Shown here piece by piece: positions 1-13,779 of a DNA stretch of 64,000 bases. Made by a program: the position numbers and the translations under genes. The stretch is taken from assembly GCA_963573385.1 (NCBI GenBank), contig CAUYLG010063112.1, forward strand, positions 41,909-105,908. The letters are read 5' to 3'. Within the stretch, counting starts at the first letter, position 1. Each line of letters begins with the position of its first letter. The stretch is from Cacajao melanocephalus (Eukaryota; Chordata; Mammalia; Primates; Pitheciidae). Under the pieces are notes generated by a model, which saw only the letters and a list, made by a program, of their open reading frames with translations, had not been told where the DNA came from and ran no database searches.

Positions 1-1900
1 GAGGTTAAAATATCTCACATTAATATTGTAGCAAATAAGCTCCAAGTTGAAAGTGAGTAATGTTTTCTGGGAGATGAAATTATAATGAACATTGTGGCTA
101 TGGAATAGTTTATGGAACCATAGTAAACATGGCTTTATCTTTTGGGGCGGGGGGTGGTGGGAACAGAGTCTTATGCAATCTGAAGTTTTAATACCTATTT
201 GCATTGATACGGTTCAGATCCTTATAATAAGTCTTCAGAAGCAATAGATGATCTGCTTTGTTATAATTTTCTCTTCCCAGATTTGTTCTCTTTCCTATAA
301 CCAGAGTTATCACTACTATATTTCTAATACATAAATTTTATCATGGCATTATTCAATTAAATCTTCAGTGATTTTTCATACTGCACAATTGAGGATGGAG
401 GACAAGTTTTATCAGCTTAACGTCTTGCATCTTGACACAATCCTACATCCATCCCCTGTGCCTTGTGTGTCAAACCCATGGAAAAACATTTTTTTTGAAA
501 AGGCACACATTCTTAAAATATGTACTTTAACATGATGAATGTTTGCATGTTTGGCTTAAAATAAAAAAGGAGCCACAGAGAGAAATAGGGATAATGCATT
601 GGAAGAAATGATTATCTCTGTTTACTCTTATTTCTGTCTGGAAAGCTCTATGACACGGGTGTTACTTGGAAAACATCTTGTTATGATCCATGAACAAATT
701 CAAATGTCCTTGCCCTCTATAAAGTTTTGTCTTCCACTTTAAAACAGAGGTAAACATTTCCTTTGCTTTCCTAGCTTTTTGCCACTTGTGTAGTAAAAAT
801 TTGAAATCTGTTTTATAATTTATTTGCTTACACATTTGTTTTCAAAACTGCTTTCAAAGAACACAATTATGGGTTGGGATCTTGTTTGTTTGTTCTTTTG
901 TTTTGGAATTTGATTATTGGAACATAGTTATCAGTCATTAAATGATGGTTAATGAAACACAATGTAAATGGAATGAAAGGATAACAGAAGATTTCAATTA
1001 TTGTAAGTAAAAGAGTAGAAAAACTGGTTTTCTAGGAGTTTTCTTGTAAGGATCTTCTTCACAAAACATACAAAGGGTTTCGGGAAGTTTTGTGTAATTG
1101 AGATGCTGTGAATTCTTAAAAACTAGGAAAAATGCCAAGAACATAGTTTTAGAAGTTGTGTATTTTATAAACTAAGTTGCTTGAGAGCTTCGGATAAGAA
1201 GAAAGCCTAGTTTTATTTTGGATATTTCATTAAACAGAAAGGGAATACCGTTTGTGCTTCCACTTTTCACAGTGAGAATTGAGTGAACAAATCCCCTGAA
1301 GATAATTATAAAATGTGTATATAATATAATAAGCAACTGAGTAGAAGTAGGCAGGGGCTATTGTAGAGCTTTTGCTTACCTGTAGAAGGGGAGATAGAAA
1401 GGCAGAGTAAATTATTGCTGTCATTGTGGGTTTTAGACTAAGTCTAAGGACAGTACAAGCAGTGCTCCCAGTTGTAAAAGGGACACACATGGAAAAAGAA
1501 AAAAAAATCAGTGTTTTTTTTATGTAAAGAGTTTAAAAAGTAAAGTAAGGAAACCAGGATTTGTTAAAAAGAATGGGAAAATTTTTAAAAGGGAAAGAGC
1601 AAAAGAGGGGTCTCAAAACTTGACCTTCCCACATGCCAAACCAATACCTTAACCACACATGTGCAGAGAAGACTCAAGACAACTCTGGTAATGGCAAATG
1701 TATAAAATGATATAGGAGCTACCACCCAAGTAAAACAGGTTTGCAGTTCAATCCCACCAAAATCAAACAAACAAAAAAATCTGCTATAACAAGAGAAACA
1801 ACACTTAAGAGAAGAATGATGAAATTTAGATTCTCTAAAATTTAACATTTATAATAGCTTTAATATAATGCCAAATTTACTAAACATGTAAAAAATCTAG
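1..1900. other. Unrecognised AT-rich intronic sequence
   Basis: Unique-looking AT-rich DNA with a short G-rich run near 145-160. Open frames on the minus strand at 1230-1490 and 1585-1848 show no domain. I see no gene, RNA or identifiable repeat. Confidence 0.5.
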
Positions 1901-2320
1901 AACATGTAGCATACATTCAAGAGAAAAGAAAACCAGCAGTAACAGTTTTGACCCTAGAATAACCAGGTGTTGGAACTAACAGAAAATATTCTAAAAGTGG
2001 CAATTATGATTATCATCAAAGAAAAAAATAAAAGTAGTATGTAAAGATTATTTTACATATGTTTTACAAAACAGACAAAAATAGGTTTTTAATATAAAAA
2101 ATTCTCAGCAGAGTAATAGAAAATCTCAGCGTGAAAAGGAGAAAGAAGTTCTAAAGCTAAAAAATAAAATTTGTGAAATTTGAAAACAGAAATCACTGGG
2201 AGGACTTAAGAGCTAATGCACATGGCAGAGTAGAAAGAAAGTGAACTTTAAAGTGTACCAACAGAGTTCACCCAGGATGAAGAACAGAAAGAATAAATAT
2301 TGTAAATAAACAAACAAAAA

Positions 2321-2629
2321 GATTGGGTGTGGCAGCTCAGGCCTGTAATCTCAGCACTTTGGAAGGCCAAGGCAGGTGGATTATGAATTAAGGAGTTAAA
2401 GACCAGGCTTGCCAACATAGTGAAACCCCATCTCTACTAAAGATACAAAAAATTAGCAGGGCGTGGTGGCAGGCACCTGTAACCCTAGCTACTCAGGAGG
2501 CTGAGGCAGGAGGATCTTTTGAAACTGGGAGTCAGACGCAGTGAGCTAAGATCGTACCATTGCACTCCAGCCTGGGTGACATGGCAAGACTTTGTCTCAA
2601 AAAGAAAAAAAAAAAAGGAAAAGAAAAAT
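2321..2629 (+). mobile_element. Alu (full length, sense)
   Basis: Both monomers are present: GGCCTGTAATCTCAGCAC box, GGCGTGGTGGCAGGCACC, and GCACTCCAGCCTGGGTGAC, ending in an A-rich tail. Many substitutions suggest AluJ or old AluS. Inserted in the old LINE. Inverted relative to the Alu at 2999. Confidence 0.93.
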
Positions 2630-2671
2630 GCCTTGATCTCAGGCAGTTGTTTGATGTTATTCAAATGTCCA

Positions 2672-2677
<6 letters not shown>

Positions 2678-2716
<39 letters not shown>
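2678..2716. repeat. (TA)n microsatellite
   Basis: About 19 uninterrupted TA dinucleotides, then ATGTATAAATATATATG. Likely polymorphic and able to extrude a small cruciform. Confidence 0.95.
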
Positions 2717-2720
<4 letters not shown>

Positions 2721-2998
2721 AAATATATATGTCATTTTAGTAACAGTGGAGAAGGTATAGAGCAGAAAAAATTAGATATGAACATATTATAAACTGGACT
2801 TTTTCAAATTTAATGAAACAAATTTGCAGAAAGAAGTTAAACATGAAGTAAGCTATACACAGAGGAATCCATTCTGAGAAACAAATTATTAAGAGTCGAT
2901 TGTGTCTTGAAAGCTGCAAAAAATAATTGCCATATTATATACATGATAATAAGAATCCAATTAAAAGTTGATTTTTTTTGCCTGAAACCCTGAAAAAC

Positions 2999-3292
2999 AT
3001 TTATTTATTTTTGAGACACAGTCTTGCTCTGTTACCTAGGCTAGAGTGCTGTGGCACAATCTCGGCTCACTGTAACCCTACCTCCCAGATTTAAGCAATT
3101 CTCCTGCCTCTGCCTTCTGAGTAGCTGGGATTACAGGCACCCACCATTGCACCTGGCTAATTTTTGTATTTTTAGTAGAGACAGGATTTCACCATCTTGT
3201 CCAGGCCGGTCTCGAACTCCTGACATCGTGATCCACCCGCCTGGGTCTCCCAAAGTACTGGGATTACAGGCTTGAGCCACCACTCCCAGCCT
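2999..3292 (-). mobile_element. Alu (full length, antisense)
   Basis: Reverse complement of Alu: TTTTTGAGACACAGTCTTGC, CTCGGCTCACTGTAACC, GGGATTACAGGCTTGAGCC. Inserted in the same old LINE. It forms inverted pairs with the sense Alus at 2321 and 3308. Confidence 0.93.
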
Positions 3293-3307
3293 AAACACAT
3301 ATTTAAA

Positions 3308-3537
3308 GTGCATCCCAGCCTGGGGTAACATGACAATACCCCATATCCACTAAAAATATAAAAAAATAAGCTGGTGTGGTGGCACAGGCCTTAGTTCCAG
3401 CTCTCGAGGAGGCTGAGATAGGAAAGGCACCTGAGCCCAGGATGTCAAGGCTGCAGTGAGCCAAGATTGAGCCATTGCATTCCAGCCTGGGCAACTGGAA
3501 TGAGACCTGTCTCAAAAAAAAAATAAAAATAAGTAAA
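3308..3537 (+). mobile_element. Alu, 5' truncated (AluJ-like)
   Basis: Begins in the left monomer at CCAGCCTGGGGTAACATGAC, contains the right monomer (GCTGCAGTGAGCCAAGATTG, CATTCCAGCCTGGGCAAC) and an A-rich tail. It starts about 15 nt after the antisense Alu. Confidence 0.88.
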
Positions 3538-4110
3538 GCCAACCTCAAATTCTATGCAGAATAAATACCTTTCTATAAAAAAGAAGTGGTAGAGATATTT
3601 TAAACTAAGCTAAAAGCATTTATCGCCAACAAACGTGCATTACAAGAAACTCAAGAAGAAGTTCTTCAAGTTGAAGAAAAATTAACCCATGTCAACACTC
3701 TCATGTATATTCAGTAACGCAAGACTAGCATTGGAAATACTAATAAATGCAAAAGACTATTTTCCCTTGTTCTTATTTTATCTTGATTTCTTTAAAAACA
3801 TGATCATATTAAGAATATAACATGATCTTACAGGATGTATAATGAAGACGTGTGATACATTTACAAATTATAACAAAGAATGAGATACAGTTGCAAGATG
3901 TTAATATTTTCATAAATATTCTCATAAAATATTGTATTAACTATGATTGAACTGTAAAAACTCAAGGATGTAAATTGTAATCCCTAGGGCAACCAAGTAG
4001 TATATAAAAAATAAAATGGTAGACTTAAATCAACCATGGGAGTAATTGCATTAGACATTAACAAATGAGACAATCTGATTAAAAGGCAGAAATTGTCAGA
4101 ATATTAAAAA

Positions 4111-7100
4111 AACAAAACAAAACCAAAAAACCCATTGTAGTGTGGGAAAATAAATCTTTTCTGAATTTCCATTTTGTAGTTGTTCTGTAAAACCACTGCC
4201 TCTGGAACTACGGAATCTAATATAGTATGATACCTTAGAATATACTGTAAAGTTACAGAGTGTAGCTCTCATTTTTCCCAAGAACATTTTCTTACACCAT
4301 AAAAGTTAGATCTGTACCCATTTGTTCCCTAATGGAGCCAATTGCTTGGATTTAAAAAGATAATACAACCTTCTTTTGTGCTCCCAAGAGCTAATCAATT
4401 ATAGTGTAGGATATTATATAACAATAACATTAACATCAAAGGTGGGTGAATAGCTGGAGAGTTCTCTGGGAAAGCTGAAGAGTTCTCTTCCCAGGTGTTT
4501 ACATTAAAAAAAAAAAAAAAAAAAAAAAGCAACCCAGACCCTTGAAAGCATTTCTAGGTTTTAAGCTAAAGGCAAAGGCTTATCTGACTCTCAAGGGGAT
4601 GTATTTGTATTCAAAGGTAAACATTAAGGATTCTTCCCATTGCTTCTCCAAGAAGACTCTCTGAAGGAAATAGGGAAAGTGAATAGTGTCTGCCATTTGT
4701 AAGCACTGAAAACATTTTCTTGTCCTGTATCCCTTACCTATTGGGTGAAAGCTGGTATTTCCTTAATATATTTCCATATGTGACTCTCACCACATCACTC
4801 TACGATGTTTCTGGCTGGGAGGAGAGGGGGTGAGAACTGGCAATGAAATGTTACCGTAGTTGCTCATTTTGCTGTTTTGATAGATAGTATTAAGTTCTTT
4901 TTCCCCAACCAAGCCATGTAGTGTCCATCTATCTGTCTAACTATGCATGAGGTATAACATCTCAAATCCTTCACAGTTTATAACAACATATATATTTACA
5001 TTGTTAGAATATATATTTTCTCTGCAAAAATGCATTGTATAGTAAATACATATATAGGTTTATTTGAAAGATTGAAAGTAAATAGATATGTCATGAAAAC
5101 AGTTAACATAAAATGTCTGAAGCGGCTATATTAATATTTTAAAAAGCCAATTTCAAAAGAAATGTATTACCAAAGATATATAATGGTACTTCCTGATTAT
5201 AACAGGATAAATGCATCAGGAAACCATAACAGATACCCAAGAGTATTGGTTTCAAATATTAGTTTTATTACTCACATAGGTATGCCTTTTGTAGGCTGAT
5301 GTAACATTGTTGAACTTGAGTTTTCTAATGTGTGAAATAGTGGTAACACAGCAGAACAAAGTTATCCTGAGAGCTAAATGTAATTATGTATTTAAGACAT
5401 CTGTTTTCTTCTTTTAAGGAAAGACACCATGTGAAAAAGGAAGTAAAACAACCTCAGTGGTAATGTCACATTACATGAAATTAAAATAGCCTCTCTAAGT
5501 TGTGAGTAAAGGAAAAGAAAAGGGTCACAGGAAGAAATTTTTAAAAATATATGTACTGTATCTATTAAAAGGAAGTTATATTTAAAGAAAGGAAATAAAC
5601 CAAAAGTATATGTCTGGAGATCGTACTATCTTCAAGTCCAGGATTTTTGGAAGCCCTTTAATATTTTCATCATCTATCCGTACCAGATACAGATATTTTT
5701 TATGTCTAATTTTTCTCTAATAAAAGGTCAATTCCAGAATTTACTAAGTAGCCCCGTTTTCATGATTTTTCAGATCGTGACAGTATTATGTTGCTGTATG
5801 ATCTGTAACAACTAGCCTGCTAACACCTTTGTGGTATTACTAACTTCATGTCTTTCTCCATGGTCATCTATGAATCAACTTTTTAATCTTTTTTTGTCCT
5901 TGGCTACTAGAGGAAACTGCTTTTTCCTTAAATATAAGCAAAGATTTATGCTCTTCAATTAATCTCGCCAAAGATACAATTTTCCTGCTATAGCAATAGC
6001 ATGTAAATTAATCTCCAGTTAGAAGTTCATGGTGTCTTCTCAAAGAGGAATCACATGCTGATGACTTTTTCTCTCAATCTCTGCAGATTTAGGAAATTCA
6101 AAAGCACAAACTTCATTCATGGAATGGGGATTCAAATCTCACCCTGTCTCTCTTGCCCTTTATGTAGTGTACTGCAGTGGTTTCACAGACAAGATTAGGT
6201 CAAGATTCAAAATGATAAAATGTACACGAATGTGACTATTTTCAACAAATAATGAGAAATGTAATAATACACAGAGATTTAAATTTTCCACAAACATGTG
6301 GTCAAAGAAATTTAAATACAAATTAAATGAAAGAAAACCATAAACCATGTTTATGTTTCCTTTAGAAAAGGAAACAAGGTTTTACAGAAAGAGAAAAATA
6401 GTTTGTGTGTACATGTGTATGTAATGATATAACCACTACACTATGATTATAGATTGGTTTATATAATTAAAAATTTCACTTAATTATCCCTAAATATAAT
6501 TTTGAAGTTTCTCTAAATAACTAAAATGAAACATTATAAGAATGTGATCATATAGTGAAGAAACTGTTTCGGTAGAGGCAAACTGATTTTAGCAGGTAGA
6601 TTATTAAAATTTTTTGATCTTTGAATATTTAGCAGTTATTATCTTCCATGAACTTCATACAAATCTGCATACTTACATACTTACAAATCTCATATGTAAT
6701 TCTTCAAATGTTTTTTAAACATTAGTTAAAAGGGAACATTTTATTTCAAGATGTGTGCTATATACATGTTTTTTAACCAAAAATTAGTGCAAAGACTGAA
6801 TTTTGTGTCCCTGCAGAAATGTTTTCTTGATTTCTTTTTTAAGAACTTTTCAGTCTTCCACAAAGTTAGTGTCTGATTTTTATTAAATATGACATGGAAA
6901 GCTGAATATTTGTGTTTTCAGAAAATATTTTAATCCACGTATTTGCAATGATGCAAATCTATCATTCTGAAATTCTTAAAAATATAAATAAAATATGACC
7001 TTGACCTTGATAGGCTACATGATTAGGGTTTCATGCAGATAAATAAATGATTTTTATAAGATTTTTTTATTCGATATAAACTTTGAGGAGAGGTCACAAT

Positions 7101-8535
7101 ATTATACAAGATGAAGTCGTGATACGCATTTTAGGAGGGAAAGAAAAGAAACATGAAGTGAGTTGATAGGTGAACTGGGATTGGGCATTTAAGAAACTTG
7201 TAGGTAAACCTGAAGATACTAGTTTAGTAAAAGAGTTACTTCTAGTTTTTTTTCCACGATGAGAAAAATTCTTATATTTAAAAAATATTCAGCATTTGCA
7301 TTTAGGATGAGTAAGAGAGACTTGAAGCAGCAAAAAAATGTTAGCATGTACTCAAATTGTGGGCTTAATACTATGAGATTTGCAATAAATAAGTTATTTA
7401 GAAGAAGTATGTGAAAGATACAAATTAAAATGTATCAGTAATTGATATTTTATTAAATGTAATGAAGAAACAACAGATTCTAAACGTTGAAGGACACTTT
7501 GCAAGACATTTTGTAAAATCTGTTTCTCTAAGAAAGCATGAGTTCATATGCAACATTCAGAAAAGGATCATAAGTATTTTTGCTTTAGAAAAACATTGGA
7601 AGTGATGATAGTGAAATCATTTCCAAAATTTAATATTAAACATGTTAACATAAACTTCTTTGAAAATTATCTAATTCACAAATACAGTACTGCATTTATA
7701 ATGCAAGCTCATCATTAATTCTTAGGTATCACAACAGTTTGAGAAACACTGAACTTAAGAGTCATGAACAACAACAAAAAAGAAACTGATACTTAAAATT
7801 CCTGAACATTCAAACATTTTTAATGACAAGTAAATCTCTAGCATGACTGAGAGTTTGTTAGGCCTAAAGAATTACTACCTGACTGCATTTCAGTGTTAAT
7901 ACTACATTTTCATATGTCATTATAAACTAATTTTGATTCTGGAGGTGATTATTGCTGTAGCATAGTAGCATAGTAGGAATGAGCTAGGTTATTAAGACAG
8001 CAGCAAATTTACTGGACCTATAATGAATTTTCACTGCAATTAACATCTAAATACCTGGAAAGAAGATCTAATGAGATAAGATGAGTAGTCTAAAGAAGCA
8101 GTGAACTTTGTGGTCACCTTAGTAATTTGTTAAGAATTTCTAATACTGTGTTATTTGTGTATAGAGATAAAGTGTTACGTTACCTACAATACAAAGTTAG
8201 TAAACAGCATGGATACCATCAGGATGTTAGACAAAAATGAGAAAGCTTGGCATTGGGTATTAGAGTCTGCTAATTAGATAGTAATTTTTTCATGGAAGGG
8301 TCAGTGAAAGAATACTCTCAGGTCCAGAGAAACGAAGGAGGAATGAAAAGTTCTTTTGGATGTTAGGTAAAATCATTTGTTCTCAGCCCTGGCTATACAT
8401 TAGAAATACAATGCTTTAATAAGTCATGTTTTTTCTCACCGGATAATTTATTTCAATTGCTATAGCATGAGAGTTATACATGTATTTATTTTAATACCTC
8501 TGATCATTCTAATAGGATACCATAGCTGATAATGC
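4111..8535. other. Intronic sequence, mostly unrecognised
   Basis: AT-rich, no gene seen. It holds a 23-nt A-run at 4506-4528 and a probable MIR near 5240. Fragments near 7700-7752 and 8378-8415 resemble MER5-type ends (GTTTGAGAAACACTGAAC; TTCTCAGCCCTGGCTATACA). The rest is unassigned. Confidence 0.45.
5240..5400 (+). mobile_element. Probable MIR fragment
   Basis: GAACTTGAGTTTTCTAATGTG, then GTGAAATAGTGGTAACA and GTTATCCTGAGAGCTAAATG follow the order of the MIR core (TCAGTTTCCTCATCTGTAAA, then the region with TTGTGAGGATTAAATG). Heavily diverged. Confidence 0.5.
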
Positions 8536-8537
8536 AT

Positions 8538-8728
8538 AGGTTAATGATTCTCAACTTTTAATGTGTATCAAAATCATCCAATGGACTTAAGACATCCAGT
8601 GCTTGACTCTCTCTCCAGTTACTGATTCTGTCAGTCTAGGATAAGCCCAGAGATTTTGCTTTTCTAATACGTTTCCAGATGATAGTGATAATGCCAACCT
8701 CAGAGACCACACCTGAGAACTACTGCAG
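8538..8728 (-). mobile_element. MER5A-like hAT-Charlie element
   Basis: TGATTCTCAACTTTTAATGT at one end, GAGACCACACCTGAGAACTA at the other, and between them CTGATTCTGTCAGTCTAGG and AGATTTTGCTTTTCTAATAC match the recalled MER5A layout. Near-palindromic ends fit a short non-autonomous DNA transposon. Confidence 0.72.
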
Positions 8729-11700
8729 TATGTCAAAACAACAAAAACAAAATATTTCCTTAATAATTTAGGTGACCAGTTTTTAAACCACATACATTTA
8801 TATAGCCATCATGTCATATCTGCAATTGCAAAAATTTAAAGAAAAATAATTTATAAATTAAGTCACCTTTAAATAATCATATAATAAAACAACTAAGACC
8901 AATGAAATTAGTTATATTTGTTAAACTGTATCTTTGTAATCCAATAATGGACTTGAATTTTCATAACTAGATGCTTTTCCTTAAAAGCTGTCATGATATG
9001 CCAGCAATCAGTTATAAAATTCAGCATTTTAACTTAATTTTTATTTATCTGTATGAAATTATCAAGCCTGAACTGAAAAATCATTCCTGTAAAACTTTCC
9101 CCAAAAATTTAGTTTAAAAGTTTAAAAAATACTTTGTGTATTTATCATTATATTTTATACATAAATTAGGATCTTGAAGTATATTTAATTAAGGAAACTA
9201 AATATGTGTATAAAATTTGGTTATCATTTATAGCTATATTAAAAAGTGGAAAGAGCCATGATATTTTTTCAGCTTCTTTGGTTTAGAAAAAAATGAAATG
9301 AATACTGGCTTTGTCTACTTTTTGTACTACATTTAAATTCCTAATTGATTTCAGAATATGAGTTGTCATTTAAAAAATTAGCATTGAATAAATATGATAG
9401 TGCATAGTACTGTATTAAAAATGAGTAACATGCTTCAGGAGATACAAATTAATATTAACAAAAGTCATTTTGCTTTTAAATTGTTGAAATGTAAGTAACA
9501 TATATTTTCTCAAAGTCATTAAATGTATAGAATAGAAATCAAATAGCTTCAAAAATCTTACAGTGCATAATTGTATAATTCTAATGTACTACTATGTTTC
9601 AAAAACAGTTTTTTCCTATGCATCACAATGTAATTTACTCTTATAAACAAAATAAAATATTGATTTTTCTTTTCTCTTTTGAAAGAAAATAGGTTACATT
9701 TCAGTGGGAAAGTTATATGTAAATAATGATGTGGTATATTTCTAGATAAAAGTTAATTATCTGGTAAATTGTTTCAAATTCATAAGAATTTCCCAGCACA
9801 ATGTGTCTGGGAGACCTGGAGGATTTATATTAGTGCATGATTTTGGATAGCAAGCAGTAATGCTAATAGGTGACATAGTATTGTCTGGTGAATGTCAGCA
9901 CAAGGCTGTAAATGAAAAGTTGACCATAAATGCCAAGTAGATAACTAGGGACTGTAATATAGCAAAAAATAAAGTCATTACCCAGTCTGATACTTATATA
10001 AATAGCAAGGTCAAGATGAACTGTGACTCCAAGTCACAAAGCAGACAAAGAACTCTGCAATTTGGTCCAGGACAGTGTAATTTAGAGATCAGTTATTAAC
10101 TCACAAACCAAGAAGTACAGAAAGGTCAAACAGAACACAATAAATAAATGCTGTTATTATTTCAGGTAATTTGTTGCTTTAGATTTGACTGTTTCTTTCT
10201 TGATATTATACGTAAACAAAATTCATGTTTTTAAGTGGAGTGATGAAAATGAAAACAAGTAAATCATACAGCCTGTTGATAAATTTATAATGAAAAACTG
10301 AGTTATTTAGAAAAAGATCACTTTGTTTTTAAATATGTTTTCTAAAAGTTAATTTAGTCTTTCATCTATTTGCTTAGCATTCACTGACAAGGTACGTACT
10401 GTATTACCAGGCATACAGTAGTTTTTAGTTTGTAATGGCTTAGTAACTAATTTTAAGAATTCAAGTGTTTTCAATATTGCCTCATTCCTCAGTCTTCAAA
10501 AAAAGCCTTCAGTGAACAGTTCTCAAAATCTTAGGAACTTCACCTATTAAGTTATCAGGTAAATAAATGCTTGCTACTTCCCAAAAATCAATCCTTTCCA
10601 CATGTGATTTTAGTTATAGACTTCTCAGATACAAAATTCCATTTATTCTTACTATCCCAATGATTCTTGAATCGCAGTTCTTGAATTTCTGACTAATATT
10701 TATTACTCAAGTGTGAATATTTTGAGGGACGAATAATTCAGTGCTTCCCTAAGGTATCTCACTTCGTCTTTGAATATTGAAGTGAATATCTGCTGTCATA
10801 CTAATTTCAGCTTTCTATTTCACCTTTCTAATTATATTCCTTGAATGATTAAAAACAAGATCAATTAATACTTCCTTTTGTCAGCTTCCATGTATCTTAA
10901 GATTCCTATGATATACCTTGGGCCTCTAATTTAATTTAATTAATTTATTTATTTATGGTGCTTTTTAGAGGCAGTTTTGATTTGGTAAAACAAACAAGGT
11001 CAGCAATAGACTTTACCAGTTCTGTTTCTGAAGAACCATGTGACCTTGGGCAAGTCATTTGACAACAGTTTCCTTTTATATTAAAACAAAATATGACAAA
11101 AAGTCTCTTAGCCTTGTACTATAGAATATTTTATTTTCTGTTTAGACAGAAACATAATTTTGTTTCTTTTTGTTTTTTACCTCCAGTGGTTCTTTACAAA
11201 CATCTTTGTAATCATTAAAACCATATTTTATGTAATCCTCAGTTATAGCAATGTGTGGCACTGATTCCATGATGTTTATTTTTTTGAATGTCTTTTTAAA
11301 GTTTGCATTCATAGAATGCCTTATGATTAACTCTCTTTTTGTTCTCCACTAAAATATTTTCTATTTAAAATTGTCAGATATTTTTTTCAGACCTAACAAA
11401 AGTTTGCATCATTATTCTTTAATCATGAAGCACAAAAAGCTGACCTTTAGCTTGAAATGATCTATTATGATGTACCAAGAAATCCTAATATTTTGAATGC
11501 CTATTTTTCAGACCATTGTTATATTATTATTTGCATTATATCTAGTAATCTTGAACTGTCCTCACATACGGTGACACAGTTACTTATTTCTTAAGTGCCC
11601 TTTGTATCTGGTTCATTTTAAATAGTTATTAATTGGTTATAATTAAATCTAAAGTATCTTTTCTATATCAAAGGGGAGAAGGCATATCAAGAATATTAAA

Positions 11701-13775
11701 TCTAGTTTTATGTAAAATGAGAATTCCAGCAGACAATTGAATAACATGTGATTGTCACTACGTCTTACTTTGTCCGTCTTTTTGTCTTTGCCATGAAGTG
11801 TTGATCAATTTGTTCCAGGTTTGTTCTTGAAACTTAAATCATATCTCATCTTTTATATCTGATAAAGAAGTTATTGAGAATTATCTAACCTCTGATTTGC
11901 AGAAATCCAGAGACATTTTGGTAGATGATATTTTTATGTTCTGTAATAAAGACCCATTTCAATTTATTTAATGAAAGGTCTACTCTATTTCATGCCCATC
12001 CTACATATTTAAACATACTTCAAAATACCAAAATAAAATCTAATATTTAAGTCAAGTATTTCCCATTACCCTGAAAATTCCCTGTTAGTTATATTAGCTG
12101 AATCTACTGTTTTGAGTCAAAATTCTGTATTTGGCAGTGTTTATCTCTGTTTTGTTTAACCCCATTACTGTGCCATTTCATCTACTTTTTAGGTATTTAA
12201 TATTCCTTTGGTAAAGTTTATTTTAACGTATTATTTCTTTATTTTTAAGTACTCTTCATACTATTTGAAACAGCAATACAAATATGTGCCAGGTATTATA
12301 GAATATTTCTTACTCCCTGCTGTTTATTGAAGTAAAAAATGAATCACAATATATAATCTTGATGGCATTTTTATTTTATTGATAAATGTAAATAGCAAAA
12401 TACCCATTGCCACTAGAACACCTTTTAAGATTATTATTTTCATAGGCATTTGATCTATTCAAAGCATTTACTGTATATTCATAAAGCATTAAGACATGTC
12501 ACATATAATTTATAAATATAAATTTATATTTATGTTTATTTTAAAGGTTTTTGAATTTGGTGAATGCACATTTTTCTCTCACATATAACTACAAATATAT
12601 ATATATATTTGATGTATTTTATTTGAAGTACATAATGTTTATTTCTTGTTTGGTCTATACAGCATTTAAACATTTACATTGTAATTGGCTTAGCTAGTGT
12701 TTCTGCAGACACCAAGATATAAATATGTTCTCTGCTATTCTTTGCATATATGAAAAATTGTTACTTTTAAAAAACGTCATAATTTCCTTAGAGATTTCAA
12801 TTTCAGCTTCCTTTTATTTTTAAGAATTTTGCCCTTAGCTCTTCTGCCACTTAAAAAGGAAGAACTGAATAGAAGAAATATAAATAATGTTTCATCATTC
12901 TTTAGCTTAAGGAGTGAAATGATATTGATGAAATCAAAACAAAATTTATTGATAATGTTGTAAACACCATTTCGTGGCTGTTCTAACAGCGTCTAATTAC
13001 GACATAAGTAAAAGCTGTTCTGAACCCTAAAAATGTGTGTGACTTCTTGGGAGTTACATTTATAAGTTGACAAAACTGGCATTTAGCTTCCATTTATAGT
13101 GTCTCTTCTGGTCCAAAAGATAAGCCAATTTACTGCTGGTACATACTGTCATTTATCCTCAACAACCAGAAAACATTCTGGCGGTGAGAGCTTTACTAGA
13201 TGAAATGGGAGTTTAGTTTCAGCTTGACTAGTTCAAAGCTTACTCAAGTACTTTAAATCTTCATTTATAAGTCATCCTTTCTCATATTAAGAGAAACAGA
13301 ATCTCAGCTGGATTCATCTCAAGCACAGAATTTGCTTCTAAAATCCTGAGGCTATAACAGTGACATCTCCAAAGTTACAAATATCTGTGCACTAACCCTT
13401 TTACTCAAAGAAAATGCATTTACTGATTCCAATATATTCTTTTGGTTTCTCTAAACAGAGGCAATTCTATCCAGTTATATATCCTGACTACTGCAATGGA
13501 AAAGACAAGCTTCTTTATTTTGTGCTTCTTCCGTAGAATCTTTTTTCATTTCCTTTTATCTGCATTTTATAAAGGAGTTTTACCTCCCAGAGCCAATACG
13601 TAGGACGTTTTGAGATATGAGGATCTTATTTAAAAGTGGCAATTAAAAACAAAAGCAAAAATACGTGCTTGTGTTAACATCACACAGAAACAATTTAATA
13701 TTTTACAGGGATAAATTGTTAAGCATGAGCACAATGTAGTACAGCAGATTTCTAGAAATTGTTCACCTTGTGTAA
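8729..13775. other. Long unrecognised AT-rich intron block
   Basis: No exon, RNA gene or clear element was seen over most of 5 kb, except a MIR trace near 11030. A short TTTAA/TTTA-rich run lies at 10927-10955. Old LINE remnants too diverged to read by eye are likely. Confidence 0.4.
11025..11115 (+). mobile_element. MIR core fragment
   Basis: CATGTGACCTTGGGCAAGTC followed by TTTGACAACAGTTTCC matches the conserved MIR core (GTGACCTTGGGCAAGTTACT...CTCAGTTTCC). Other ends unclear. Confidence 0.72.
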
Positions 13776-13779
13776 CTGA

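Larger units (their letters stand above)
1915..4110 (+). mobile_element. Old HAL1/L1M LINE, sense, split by Alus
   Basis: Flanking and between three Alus are stretches that read as a decayed sense LINE ORF1-to-ORF2 junction of the HAL1/L1M type: the 1930-2300 block, the 2740-2930 block and the 3590-4105 block (AAGTTCTTCAAGTTGAAG, then ATAAAATGGTAGACTTAAAT and CTGATTAAAAGGCAGAAATT). All have many stops. Subfamily assignment is from recall and approximate. Confidence 0.5.
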
